Of a stretch of DNA of 60,991 bases, positions 9,433 to 16,831 are shown piece after piece (the first letter of the stretch is position 1; each line of letters starts with the position of its first letter). The DNA comes from Polynucleobacter sp. AP-Latsch-80-C2. GTDB lineage: Bacteria > Pseudomonadota > Gammaproteobacteria > Burkholderiales > Burkholderiaceae. The stretch is from assembly GCF_018882185.1 (NCBI RefSeq), contig NZ_JACVOY010000011.1:1-60991 (forward strand). The letters are read 5' to 3'. The notes under the pieces were generated by a model. That model searched no databases. It was given only the letters and a program-made list of their open reading frames with translations, and had not been told where the DNA came from. A program made the position numbers and the translations under genes.

Positions 9433-10199
9433 GCCAAAATCCGCCACGCACCCACGTCACTATTCGGAACTTATGCAAAGAGTTTGGTGGCGCGACTCTT
9501 TATAAAGACTTTAATTTTGAAATTCCGTATGGAAAGATTGTTTCTATATTTGGGCCAAACGGCTGCGGAAAATCTACACTCATCAATATGATTGCAGGGC
9601 TAATACCCTATGACTCTGGTCAGGTCTTGTTTGATGGAAAAGATTTAAAAGATACCAAGATCGGCTATGTCTTTCAAAACTATAGAGATGCCCTCTTTCC
9701 GTGGATGAGTTCCCGTGACAACATCGCCTATCCACTAAGGCGCACCGGAATGAGTGAGGCCAAGGTAGCCGCTCGCGTTGAAGAATTGGTTCAGCTATTT
9801 GAAATACGATTCAATCTGAATCTATACCCTTATGAGCTGTCTGGGGGTCAACAGCAAACCATATCAATCATGAGAGCCTTAGCCCCCAAGCCAGAGATAC
9901 TCTTCTTAGATGAGCCATTCTCAGCCTTAGACTTTGAAATGACACTCTTCATCAGAGAAAAGCTGCAAGAAGCCAATATTGCGACCGGAACAACCATGAT
10001 GATTGTCTCCCATGATCTTGAGGATGCGGTCTTTCTAGCCGATGAGATTCTCCTTCTTACCAGAAGGCCAACGGCGATTGCCTCCCTTTTGTATTTTGAT
10101 ATGCCAAAACCACGCTTACCTGAAGCAATAAGTCATCCCGACTTCATTCAGATCAAATCAAAAGCACTTGAAATATTTCAGGCAGAGATGCGAAAATAA
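9429..10199 (+). CDS. NitT/TauT-type ABC importer, ATPase
   Basis: This is a 256-residue ABC ATPase. Walker A GPNGCGKST is at about 42-50, the Q-loop is in VFQNYRDA, the signature is LSGGQQQT, Walker B is ILFLDEP, and the switch His is in VSHDLEDA. The signature is followed by Thr-Ile-Ser where many paralogues have RVA. It powers the right importer and is translationally coupled to the permease. Confidence 0.92.
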   Translation: MSQNPPRTHVTIRNLCKEFGGATLYKDFNFEIPYGKIVSIFGPNGCGKSTLINMIAGLIPYDSGQVLFDGKDLKDTKIGYVFQNYRDALFPWMSSRDNIAYPLRRTGMSEAKVAARVEELVQLFEIRFNLNLYPYELSGGQQQTISIMRALAPKPEILFLDEPFSALDFEMTLFIREKLQEANIATGTTMMIVSHDLEDAVFLADEILLLTRRPTAIASLLYFDMPKPRLPEAISHPDFIQIKSKALEIFQAEMRK

Positions 10200-10204
10200 G
10201 GCTT

Positions 10205-10630
10205 ATGGAAATCAAAAAGTCGCTTGTAGGAATATGGAAATTATTTTCCTATGAGGTGGAAGTTCAAGCAACAGGTGAGTTTTTTTATCCTCTCGGAGAG
10301 AATCCGACTGGATTCATCTGCATCACTGAAAATAACCATGTCATGGTCACGCTAACTGGTGAAGGTCGAAAGCCAGCCTCAAGTAGCGAGGATAGCGTTG
10401 AGCTATTAAACAGCTTGGTGTCCTATGCGGGAACCTATCGCATTGAGGGCAATGAGTGGATTACGAGCGTTCAAGTTGCCTGGAAGCCTGATTGGGTTAA
10501 TACCGAGCAAAGGCGTCAATTTGAAATCAAAGATAACCGTCTGCGCGTTTTGACTACTTGGCGCGTTATGCCTAATTGGGCAGATAAAGGTCTACAGCGT
10601 AGTATTTTGACCTTTGTTAAAACAGATTAA
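10205..10630 (+). CDS. lipocalin-like domain protein
   Basis: This 141-residue protein without a signal peptide has the opening LVGIWKLFSYEVE (residues 6-18) and the alternating strand pattern of the Lipocalin_5 domain, a small cytoplasmic beta-barrel often found beside catabolic genes. It may bind or isomerise a small hydrophobic ligand; no catalytic residue is assigned. It starts 5 bp after the ATPase stop and ends the operon. Its stop codon overlaps by 4 bp, tail to tail, with the stop codon of the LivM-LivG-LivF fusion. Confidence 0.75.
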   Translation: MEIKKSLVGIWKLFSYEVEVQATGEFFYPLGENPTGFICITENNHVMVTLTGEGRKPASSSEDSVELLNSLVSYAGTYRIEGNEWITSVQVAWKPDWVNTEQRRQFEIKDNRLRVLTTWRVMPNWADKGLQRSILTFVKTD

Positions 10631-13062
10631 CCCTCTCCTAAATACTCGCTAATCATTTCCTCTGATTGCAGTAGATCGGCTGCATTACCTTCTAAGGTAA
10701 TTTTTCCAGAAGAAAATACGTATCCACGATCAGCAATCTGCAATACGGTTTTAGCGAATTGATCCACCACAATTAGCCCTGTACCCTCACCTGCAATCTT
10801 TTGGATTGCCTGATAAACCTCAGCCACTAACTTCGGAGCAAGGCCTAAAGAGGGCTCATCCAATAGCAGTAGATCTGGCGCTGACATCATTGCCCGTCCA
10901 AACGCCAGCATTTGCTGCTCACCTCCCGAAAGAGTTCCAGCCGGCTGATTAAAGCGTTCTCGAAGACGAGGAAAAAGTGTAAGCATCTCTTCAATTCTTT
11001 GCTTTCGCATAGAGGCCGATTTTATATAGCCCCCCAGTAATAAATTTTCTCCAACGGTTAGCTCCGGGAATACCTGCCTACCCTCTGGCACAAGTGCCAA
11101 TCCAAGGGATACCCGTTGATGTCCAGGAACACCAGAAATATCCTTACCCTTAAAGCGAATGACTCCTTTACTAGGTATCAATCCCGACAGCGCCTTCATT
11201 AAGGTGGACTTACCCGCGCCATTTGCACCGAGCAAGGCTAAGGTCTCATGATTTTTTGCAATGAGGTCAATATCTTTTAAGACCGACAAATTGCCATAGC
11301 CAGCTGATAGATTACTAATCTCTAAAACTGTTTTTGGATCTAGATTTTCTGCTTTGGCAACAACGTGAAGCTTTGCAACCCCCAGATAGGCTTCAATGAC
11401 TTGAGGCATCTCGCGCACCTGCTCAGGCGCACCCTGGGCAATTACATGGCCACCATCTAGCACGACGATTTCATCGCAAGTGCCCATGACCAGCCTGACA
11501 TCATGCTCAACTAGCAATACTCGAATACCAAGACCAGCAAGATAAGCAAGCAATTGGCTCAAGTCGTCTTTTTCTTTTGCAGATAAACCAGCAGCGGGCT
11601 CGTCTAACAAGATGAGGTCTGGGTTACAAGCTAGCGCCCGAGCAATCTCCACTAATCGGCGATCGACAAATGCCAACTCACTGGCATAGCAGTCCAACCC
11701 TTGCTTATATCCAACTAAATTGAGCAATTCAAAAATGATGAAGTCATGATCAACCCCTTTTGGCAAAGCTATGTATAAATTTTCATAGACTGTAAGCGAG
11801 CCAAATAATTGGGTAGCCTGAAATGTTCTAGCAATGCCAAGGCCAGACTGTTGATAAGTTGGATGTGATGATAAATTTTCATCCGAGCGACTCACATGAC
11901 CACTTCCGGCTTGATAAAAACCGCTAATTAAATTCAGTAGCGTGGTCTTACCGGCACCATTTGGACCAATTAGGCCTACGATCTTTCCGGGCTCGATTGA
12001 AAAACGCACATTACTAACGGCTTTCACTCCGCCAAAACGAATAGTAAGATCTTCTATCTTTAACAAACCTTTTCGGAGTCCCGCTTTAAGCCATTGATCG
12101 ATATTGCCATTTCCAATTCGTTTTTTCGGGTTTTTAGAGCTCGCTTTGGCTTCGTATAGAGAGGCAATTCCATTTGGGCGAATCCAAAGAATTAACACTA
12201 ACAATATTCCGAAGACGAGGATTCGATACTCCGCCAATCCCGATAAGACCTCCGGTAGGCCAGCAATAATAATGGCACCAATAACTGGTCCGGTTAGGGT
12301 TCCCACTCCACCTAAGATGGTGAGCAAAAGAAATAAGATAGATTGGAATAAATTGAAATTTTCAGGGCTAATAAACCCTACCATTGGAGCAAAAAGGGCT
12401 CCAGCCAATCCAGTGATTCCAGCAGAAATTGCAAAAGCGAAACTCCGAATTTGAACTGGATTTATCCCAATAGCGATCGCAGCTGCTTCGGCATCACTAG
12501 AAGCTTTAAGTGATTTACTAAAGCGTGATTTAGTAAGGAATGAATAAGCAAAACCAGTTAATACTGCACTTAAGACAATTAACCCAACATGCCAACGGAT
12601 ATCAAATACAAGTCCGAATAGACTAGGCTTATCGATATCAGAAATGCCATTAAAACCTCCGGTAATTGGCTCCGCTTCAATAATGATGTTTTCTAATATC
12701 AGACCAAATGCAATAGTCACCATTGCCAGATAAGGACCCTTGACTCGTAATGCAGGCGCAGCCAAAATTAAACCTAAGGCAAATGCTAACAATATGCCTA
12801 TAGGCAAAGTCTGCCAAAAACTAAAGCCGTATTTAGTAGTGAGGATGGCTTCGGTATACGCACCAATCGCAAAAAAGGCAGCATGCCCTATCGATATCTG
12901 CCCAGCAATACCAATCAACAAGGCTAAGCCATAACCAACCATTGAAAAGATACCAGCCATGCCCAATATGTAGAGCCAATAGGTATTTGGAGAAAAAATA
13001 ACTCCCAATATGCCCAATAAAATGAGGAGGGTAGCCACTACTGCTGTTGAATTGATCCTCAT
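10627..13062 (-). CDS. LivM-LivG-LivF triple fusion: branched-chain-type ABC permease plus two ATPases
   Basis: This 811-residue single polypeptide joins three normally separate subunits. Residues about 1-305 form the LivM permease (8-10 helices, family loop GQISIGHAAFFAIGAY at 54-69). Residues about 333-565 form a LivG ATPase with Walker A GPNGAGKT at 366-373, Q-loop Gln415, Walker B LILLDE at 483-488 and VEHD at 518-521. Residues about 575-811 form a LivF ATPase with Walker A GANGAGKS at 612-619, LSGGE at 711-715 and LLLLDE at 731-736. The LivG signature is degenerate (LAFVDRR at 463-469 instead of LSYGDQR), so one ATP site may be weak. A basic linker (about 306-332) joins permease and ATPase. 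It overlaps LivH by 4 bp. A sequencing fusion is unlikely because the frame is continuous for 2.4 kb. Confidence 0.92.
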   Translation of the reverse strand: MRINSTAVVATLLILLGILGVIFSPNTYWLYILGMAGIFSMVGYGLALLIGIAGQISIGHAAFFAIGAYTEAILTTKYGFSFWQTLPIGILLAFALGLILAAPALRVKGPYLAMVTIAFGLILENIIIEAEPITGGFNGISDIDKPSLFGLVFDIRWHVGLIVLSAVLTGFAYSFLTKSRFSKSLKASSDAEAAAIAIGINPVQIRSFAFAISAGITGLAGALFAPMVGFISPENFNLFQSILFLLLTILGGVGTLTGPVIGAIIIAGLPEVLSGLAEYRILVFGILLVLILWIRPNGIASLYEAKASSKNPKKRIGNGNIDQWLKAGLRKGLLKIEDLTIRFGGVKAVSNVRFSIEPGKIVGLIGPNGAGKTTLLNLISGFYQAGSGHVSRSDENLSSHPTYQQSGLGIARTFQATQLFGSLTVYENLYIALPKGVDHDFIIFELLNLVGYKQGLDCYASELAFVDRRLVEIARALACNPDLILLDEPAAGLSAKEKDDLSQLLAYLAGLGIRVLLVEHDVRLVMGTCDEIVVLDGGHVIAQGAPEQVREMPQVIEAYLGVAKLHVVAKAENLDPKTVLEISNLSAGYGNLSVLKDIDLIAKNHETLALLGANGAGKSTLMKALSGLIPSKGVIRFKGKDISGVPGHQRVSLGLALVPEGRQVFPELTVGENLLLGGYIKSASMRKQRIEEMLTLFPRLRERFNQPAGTLSGGEQQMLAFGRAMMSAPDLLLLDEPSLGLAPKLVAEVYQAIQKIAGEGTGLIVVDQFAKTVLQIADRGYVFSSGKITLEGNAADLLQSEEMISEYLGEG

Positions 13063-13931
13063 ACCTTATAAACCCCTTTTTTTCCAAAGAGACCATTGGG
13101 TTTGAATATCAGAATAACGATAAGCAGGCCAAAACCTAGAATTTCCCTAAATGCAGAAGGCAATTGGGCGGCAACAATGGATTCAAAGACGCCATAGCCA
13201 ATTCCAGCTACGAGACAACCTGGAGCACTCAATATCCCACCAATAATTGCAGCAGCGAATGCCTTTAAACCAATCAGAGTGCCCATACCGGCAGAGACAT
13301 TTAATTTTGGCGCAATTAACATTCCTGCTAAACCGGCTAGAGCTGTTGATACTACATACGCCAAAATGATTAATTTTTTAACATTAATGCCCTGAAGGAT
13401 TGCGGCATCTCGATTTTGAGCTGCCGCCAATAATGCTCTGCCAACAATGGTTTTTTTAGATAAGAGCCATAGCATTAGCGCGACACTTATCCCTACTGCA
13501 GGAATAATAAATTCAATCGGATAAATTCCGGCATTGAATAAACGAATAGGCTCAGAAATAGACCGCATAGGAATACTTCTAGGTTCCTGGCCAAATGTGA
13601 ATCGAACGATATTTTCTAAAATAATCCCAAAGGCAATCGTAGATAGTAGCCAGGAAACAGAATTATTTTGACAAAAAGGCCGAACGAAGAAACGCTCAAC
13701 AACCATCCCAAGCAACCCAGATATCAATAAGACCAATGGAACGGCAAGGAAAATATCAAGGCCTAGGCGTGTATGCAGCTCATAAAACATCACTGCACCA
13801 AACATAAGTGTGGCGCCAAGAGAAAAATTAACCGTATTTGAAACTACAAAGGTGATGTGGTACCCCAGCGCCAGTAACCCGTAAATACTCCCCGTTGCTA
13901 AGCCTGCAATTAATACATCTAAAGAAATCAT
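13059..13931 (-). CDS. LivH-type branched-chain ABC permease
   Basis: This 290-residue inner-membrane permease has about eight helices and the LivH opening GLATGSIYGLLALGYHITF (residues 9-27). It would form a heterodimeric channel with the LivM part of the fused protein. Its stop overlaps the fusion start by 4 bp and it begins 30 bp after the binding-protein stop. Liv-type systems carry branched amino acids, amides, urea or aromatic acids; the exact substrate is not evident. Confidence 0.92.
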   Translation of the reverse strand: MISLDVLIAGLATGSIYGLLALGYHITFVVSNTVNFSLGATLMFGAVMFYELHTRLGLDIFLAVPLVLLISGLLGMVVERFFVRPFCQNNSVSWLLSTIAFGIILENIVRFTFGQEPRSIPMRSISEPIRLFNAGIYPIEFIIPAVGISVALMLWLLSKKTIVGRALLAAAQNRDAAILQGINVKKLIILAYVVSTALAGLAGMLIAPKLNVSAGMGTLIGLKAFAAAIIGGILSAPGCLVAGIGYGVFESIVAAQLPSAFREILGFGLLIVILIFKPNGLFGKKGVYKV

Positions 13932-13961
13932 AATTTAAGGATAGTAACGGGGATGATTGAA

Positions 13962-15131
13962 TTAATTTACAGGTACGGCAGCATTACCAACAAAGTGAAC
14001 CCAAATGTAGTCACGATCTGTGAGTGCATCTTGGCTTTCAGCTGAGAATGGTTTCTTGTAAGTCTTGATTAAGCCCTTATATTCAGGGAGCTCGTAATAT
14101 GCTTCGCGAATCTTTTCACCGTTGGTTGAACCAGCTTTATTAATAGCTAGCGCTGTCAGCATAGTTGCATCATATGCATTAGCTGTGCCTACAGGAGCTA
14201 CGATGTCGTTAACGCCCTTAATCTCTGGATAGCGTTTTTTCAGTTCTGCAATTACCTTATCGCCAACTGGACTTTGCTTGCCAAAGAAACTATAAGTCTG
14301 AACGAAAACAACATCCTTATAGCGAGGACCTGCTAATTCATCAAAGCGGCCACCTGAAATACCCCAATGTGAAACTACTGGAACATTCCAATTCATGCGC
14401 TCCATAGATTTCATTACTTGTGCTGCAACTCCAGTATTGCCAACTAAAATAATGGAGTCAGCACCAGCATTTTTAAGGCGTGTTAACTGAGCTGTAGTGT
14501 CAATATCGTTGACATTGTATTTTTCTTGGCCTGCTAGCGTGATATTGAGGGCGGCGGCTGCTTTTTCTAAACCCTTCATATTTGAATCACCCCATGGGTT
14601 ATTAACCAACATAGATCCAGGGCGCTTTGACTTAAATTTATCTTGCGCATACTTGAGCATTCCAGCATCTACACGCTCATCAACAGCTGAGACCCTAAAC
14701 ATATAGTTAGGATTTTTATTATTGTTAGTAATGCCTGTACCGGCTGCCCAAACACCCATATAAGGTGTCTTTAATTCTGACATCACGTTAATTAAGGACA
14801 TTGATACTGGCGTATCGATTCCACCAAACACCACTGCAACCTTTTCCTTCTCAATTAACTCTCTTGCAGCTAACTGACCTTTAGCTGGATTAGATTCGTC
14901 ATCACGTCTTACTAAAACCAATTTCTTACCACCAAGTACCCCACCTTTTGCATTAATTTCATCAATTGCAACAGTCATTCCACGGGCAATGGATTCCCCA
15001 GAGAGCGCTGAGTCTCCAGACAACGCTGCTACAAGACCAATCTTGACTTGCTCTTGTGCGCTAGCGGGGGTTGATAGAAACATCAAAGGAAGGAGCAAAG
15101 ATCCCAAATATTGAGTTGGAGTAAGTTTCAT
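13962..15131 (-). CDS. LivK-type periplasmic binding protein
   Basis: This 389-residue binding protein of the Leu/Ile/Val receptor family (Peripla_BP_6) has a Sec signal peptide over about residues 1-25 (ASA before Gln). The mature N-terminus VKIGLVAALSGDSALSGES is the usual first strand and ligand loop of urea, amide and branched-chain receptors. It supplies the LivH/LivMGF importer. It lies between the amidohydrolase and LivH genes on the same strand with gaps of about 30 bp, consistent with one operon. Confidence 0.9.
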   Translation of the reverse strand: MKLTPTQYLGSLLLPLMFLSTPASAQEQVKIGLVAALSGDSALSGESIARGMTVAIDEINAKGGVLGGKKLVLVRRDDESNPAKGQLAARELIEKEKVAVVFGGIDTPVSMSLINVMSELKTPYMGVWAAGTGITNNNKNPNYMFRVSAVDERVDAGMLKYAQDKFKSKRPGSMLVNNPWGDSNMKGLEKAAAALNITLAGQEKYNVNDIDTTAQLTRLKNAGADSIILVGNTGVAAQVMKSMERMNWNVPVVSHWGISGGRFDELAGPRYKDVVFVQTYSFFGKQSPVGDKVIAELKKRYPEIKGVNDIVAPVGTANAYDATMLTALAINKAGSTNGEKIREAYYELPEYKGLIKTYKKPFSAESQDALTDRDYIWVHFVGNAAVPVN

Positions 15132-15163
15132 GTATTTACCTTTTAAGCAAAAGTGAAGTTAAG

Positions 15164-16390
15164 TTAAATGTGATGTGGATGATGAATTTCTACTGCATTT
15201 CTTGTAAAACTGCGGCGACCATTCTTGAGCCCGAATAAAGGGATGGCTAGCTCGGCAATAGCCTGCGAAGAAGACGTGCAATCAAGCACAACTAAATTTG
15301 CTGGATGGTTTACTTCAATACCATAGTTAGATAAGCGCATTAATTGGGCAGATCTAGTAGTCACCATATCCAGGCAGTCGTGAAAATTGGGCTCGCTGAC
15401 ATGAGCAATATTTGCATACAGGTTTGCCATACGAATTAATGAGCAATCGCCAAAAGGAGTGAAGGGATTCAATACATTATTTGTAGATAGACTGCAATTG
15501 ACTCCGTGCTCTAGCATTTCATGGACACGCACAACGCCACGGTTATGGTTACAAGTATGGTCTCGCCCCATCAAATAAAGATCAGTTGATGGCAATACGG
15601 TGACTGCTACACCAGAATCAGAAAGCTTTCGAGTGACATCGCCTAAGTGTTCCGTTGGAAGGTAAGTCAGCTTAGTTACATGGCCAATAGCTACGCGTCC
15701 GCCATAGTGAAATTCTTTAGTTTTTTGGCATACGTATTCAACATCTAAATAGTCAGCGTTATTTCCAAAATCTAAATGCATATCGATATCTGCATCAAAA
15801 TCTTTGGCTATACGAAATAGCCTATCTATTTGTTCTCTCGAATCTGCGTCTGTATAGGGCGCTGCACCCACTACCCTAGCACCCATTTTCATTGACTCAA
15901 TCATCAACTCTTCGGTACCAGGATTATTAGTTAATCCCTCTTGTGGGAAAACGCATACCTCTACATCAATAGCCCACTTATATTGATCGATTGCAGCAAA
16001 AACGCCTTCAAGCCCTCGAAGGCTAATGACAGGATCAACCTCGACATGAGTCCGCATATGCATCGTGCCATGGGATATTGATTTTTCTAGAGTCTTGCAA
16101 GCGCGCTCGTACACATCCTCTTGGGTAAACGATTTCTTCTGAAGTGCAACTTGGCTTATAGCCTCTTCAATTGTTCCTGTAGTGCTGTGGCAGCGAGACA
16201 AGATACATGACTTATCAAGATGAATATGAGTTTCACAAAAAGGTGGAACGACCAGGCGCCCGCCTAGATCGAGGATTTCATGAGCCTCAGAAAGGCTCTT
16301 CCCAATAGCAACAATCATTCCCTGATTGATGCCAATATCTACTGTCTCTGTACGTCCGTTAATTCGGGCGTTTTTTAATATTAAATCCAT
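15164..16390 (-). CDS. cytosine-deaminase-like amidohydrolase with altered metal ligands
   Basis: This is about 408 residues when started at the ATG at 16390, where the MDLILKNARING opening fits the family; a 16-residue upstream extension is unlikely. It belongs to the CodA/AtzC amidohydrolase group: His55-x-His57 (ETHIHLDKS), His205 (DMHLDF) and His237 (GHVTKL) match metal ligands. Two changes stand out. The catalytic HxDE motif reads HLDF, and the late Asp pair of CodA (DDV..P) is Asn304-Asn305 (TNNVLNPF). The enzyme may use different chemistry or act on another N-heterocycle or amide. It is the first gene of the Liv operon, so the imported ligand is probably its substrate. An NtrC-like site lies about 120 bp upstream. 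Confidence 0.82.
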   Translation of the reverse strand: MDLILKNARINGRTETVDIGINQGMIVAIGKSLSEAHEILDLGGRLVVPPFCETHIHLDKSCILSRCHSTTGTIEEAISQVALQKKSFTQEDVYERACKTLEKSISHGTMHMRTHVEVDPVISLRGLEGVFAAIDQYKWAIDVEVCVFPQEGLTNNPGTEELMIESMKMGARVVGAAPYTDADSREQIDRLFRIAKDFDADIDMHLDFGNNADYLDVEYVCQKTKEFHYGGRVAIGHVTKLTYLPTEHLGDVTRKLSDSGVAVTVLPSTDLYLMGRDHTCNHNRGVVRVHEMLEHGVNCSLSTNNVLNPFTPFGDCSLIRMANLYANIAHVSEPNFHDCLDMVTTRSAQLMRLSNYGIEVNHPANLVVLDCTSSSQAIAELAIPLFGLKNGRRSFTRNAVEIHHPHHI

Positions 16391-16509
16391 GATATTCACT
16401 AAGTTGAGACCAAAAAATTGAAAGCGCACTACAAGCAATTGAGCTATGAAGTTGCGATGTTTACATGCCTCTGAATTTAGATGTGCCTTAGGGGTCTCAC
16501 CCTAGTCCC

Positions 16510-16526
16510 TGCACCGAACTAGTGCA
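16510..16526. promoter_or_regulatory. NtrC-like binding site
   Basis: The 17-bp sequence TGCACCGAACTAGTGCA matches the enterobacterial NtrC consensus (TGCACYA-N3-TGGTGCA) at 12 of 14 defined positions. Its centre is about 128 bp from the start codon of the amidohydrolase/Liv operon and about 78 bp from the predicted start of a rightward transcript. Many neighbouring genes release ammonia, which fits nitrogen control. Other dyad-binding regulators remain possible. Confidence 0.45.
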
Positions 16527-16548
16527 CATATATAACTTAGCCTTTAAA

Positions 16549-16567
16549 TAGTGCACTTTCGTCACTA
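16549..16567. promoter_or_regulatory. inverted repeat, possible operator
   Basis: TAGTG-N9-CACTA is a 5-bp inverted repeat 29 bp from a second TAGTGCAC copy inside the NtrC-like site. Together they give two TAGTGCAC direct copies (16520-16527 and 16549-16556), a spacing near three helical turns. It could be a second half-site for the same regulator. Confidence 0.3.
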
Positions 16568-16570
16568 AAT

Positions 16571-16588
16571 TGGTCAGAATGAAGCAAC
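16571..16588 (+). promoter_or_regulatory. sigma54-like -24/-12 element
   Basis: TTGGTCAGAATGAAGCAAC has GG and GC separated by exactly 10 bases, the invariant spacing of sigma54 promoters, and conserves the TGG of the -24 box. The rest of each box deviates from TGGCAC/TTGC. It would start transcription rightward near 16597, downstream of the NtrC-like site. Confidence 0.25.
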
Positions 16589-16715
16589 TTGATTAAAGAA
16601 AAAATACTACAGAAAAGTTATGCAGTTCTTTTCGAAAGATATAGCTAAATTTCCGTGAAATTCAGCGTTACTCTGAGTCCGTCAGGGCCTAACTACTTGT
16701 TGGAATCCCTTAGTC

Positions 16716-16740
16716 GCGAGTTTGAATCTCGCCCGACCCA
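16716..16740 (+). pseudogene. 3' end of a tRNA without its body
   Basis: A 5-bp stem (GCGAG/CTCGC) encloses a 7-nt T-loop-like sequence TTTGAAT, followed at once by a 7-nt acceptor strand CCGACCC and a discriminator A, the exact 3' geometry of a tRNA. No matching GGGTCGG strand, D-arm or anticodon arm is found in the 90 bp upstream, and a terminator follows directly. The 3' end resembles betaproteobacterial tRNA-Lys (ACGACCCACCA). Such fragments are typical scars of integration into a tRNA gene. Confidence 0.45.
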
Positions 16741-16747
16741 CAAAAAT

Positions 16748-16777
16748 AAAGCCCCTGAATGCATATTCAGGGGCTTT
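16748..16777. terminator. bidirectional intrinsic terminator
   Basis: A perfect 13-bp stem (AAAGCCCCTGAAT / ATTCAGGGGCTTT) with a GCAT loop has T-runs on both strands. It lies 55 bp beyond the stop of the minus-strand Bug gene and directly after the tRNA remnant on the plus strand. Confidence 0.88.
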
Positions 16778-16831
16778 TTCAATACAGAAACAGGCAAATT
16801 TAGAGCAATGGTTTATTTAGCTATTGAAAAA

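Larger units (their letters stand above)
16597..16777 (+). ncRNA. candidate nitrogen-regulated small RNA
   Basis: If the sigma54-like element is real, transcription from about 16597 would end at the terminator at 16748-16777, giving an RNA of roughly 180 nt with no convincing reading frame. The RNA would carry the tRNA T-arm-like hairpin near its 3' end. NtrC/RpoN-dependent small RNAs are known in Pseudomonas (NrsZ); no sequence similarity is claimed. Confidence 0.18.
16391..16831. other. long non-coding control region
   Basis: This 441-bp stretch has no credible gene. From left to right it holds the upstream region of the amidohydrolase-Liv operon, an NtrC-like 17-bp dyad, an inverted repeat, a sigma54-like element facing right, a tRNA 3'-end remnant, and a strong bidirectional terminator serving the minus-strand Bug gene to its right. 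A 93-codon open frame crossing it has no ribosome-binding site and runs through the terminator and the end of the Bug gene. Confidence 0.6.

Noticed and set aside
16391..16500. sigma54 promoter for the leftward amidohydrolase/Liv operon
   Set aside because: GGCAC-like boxes occur on the minus strand, but none has GC at the required 10-base spacing.
16655..16740. complete tRNA gene
   Set aside because: Only the T-arm and the 3' acceptor strand can be formed; no pairing 5' strand, D-arm or anticodon arm exists in the 90 bp upstream.
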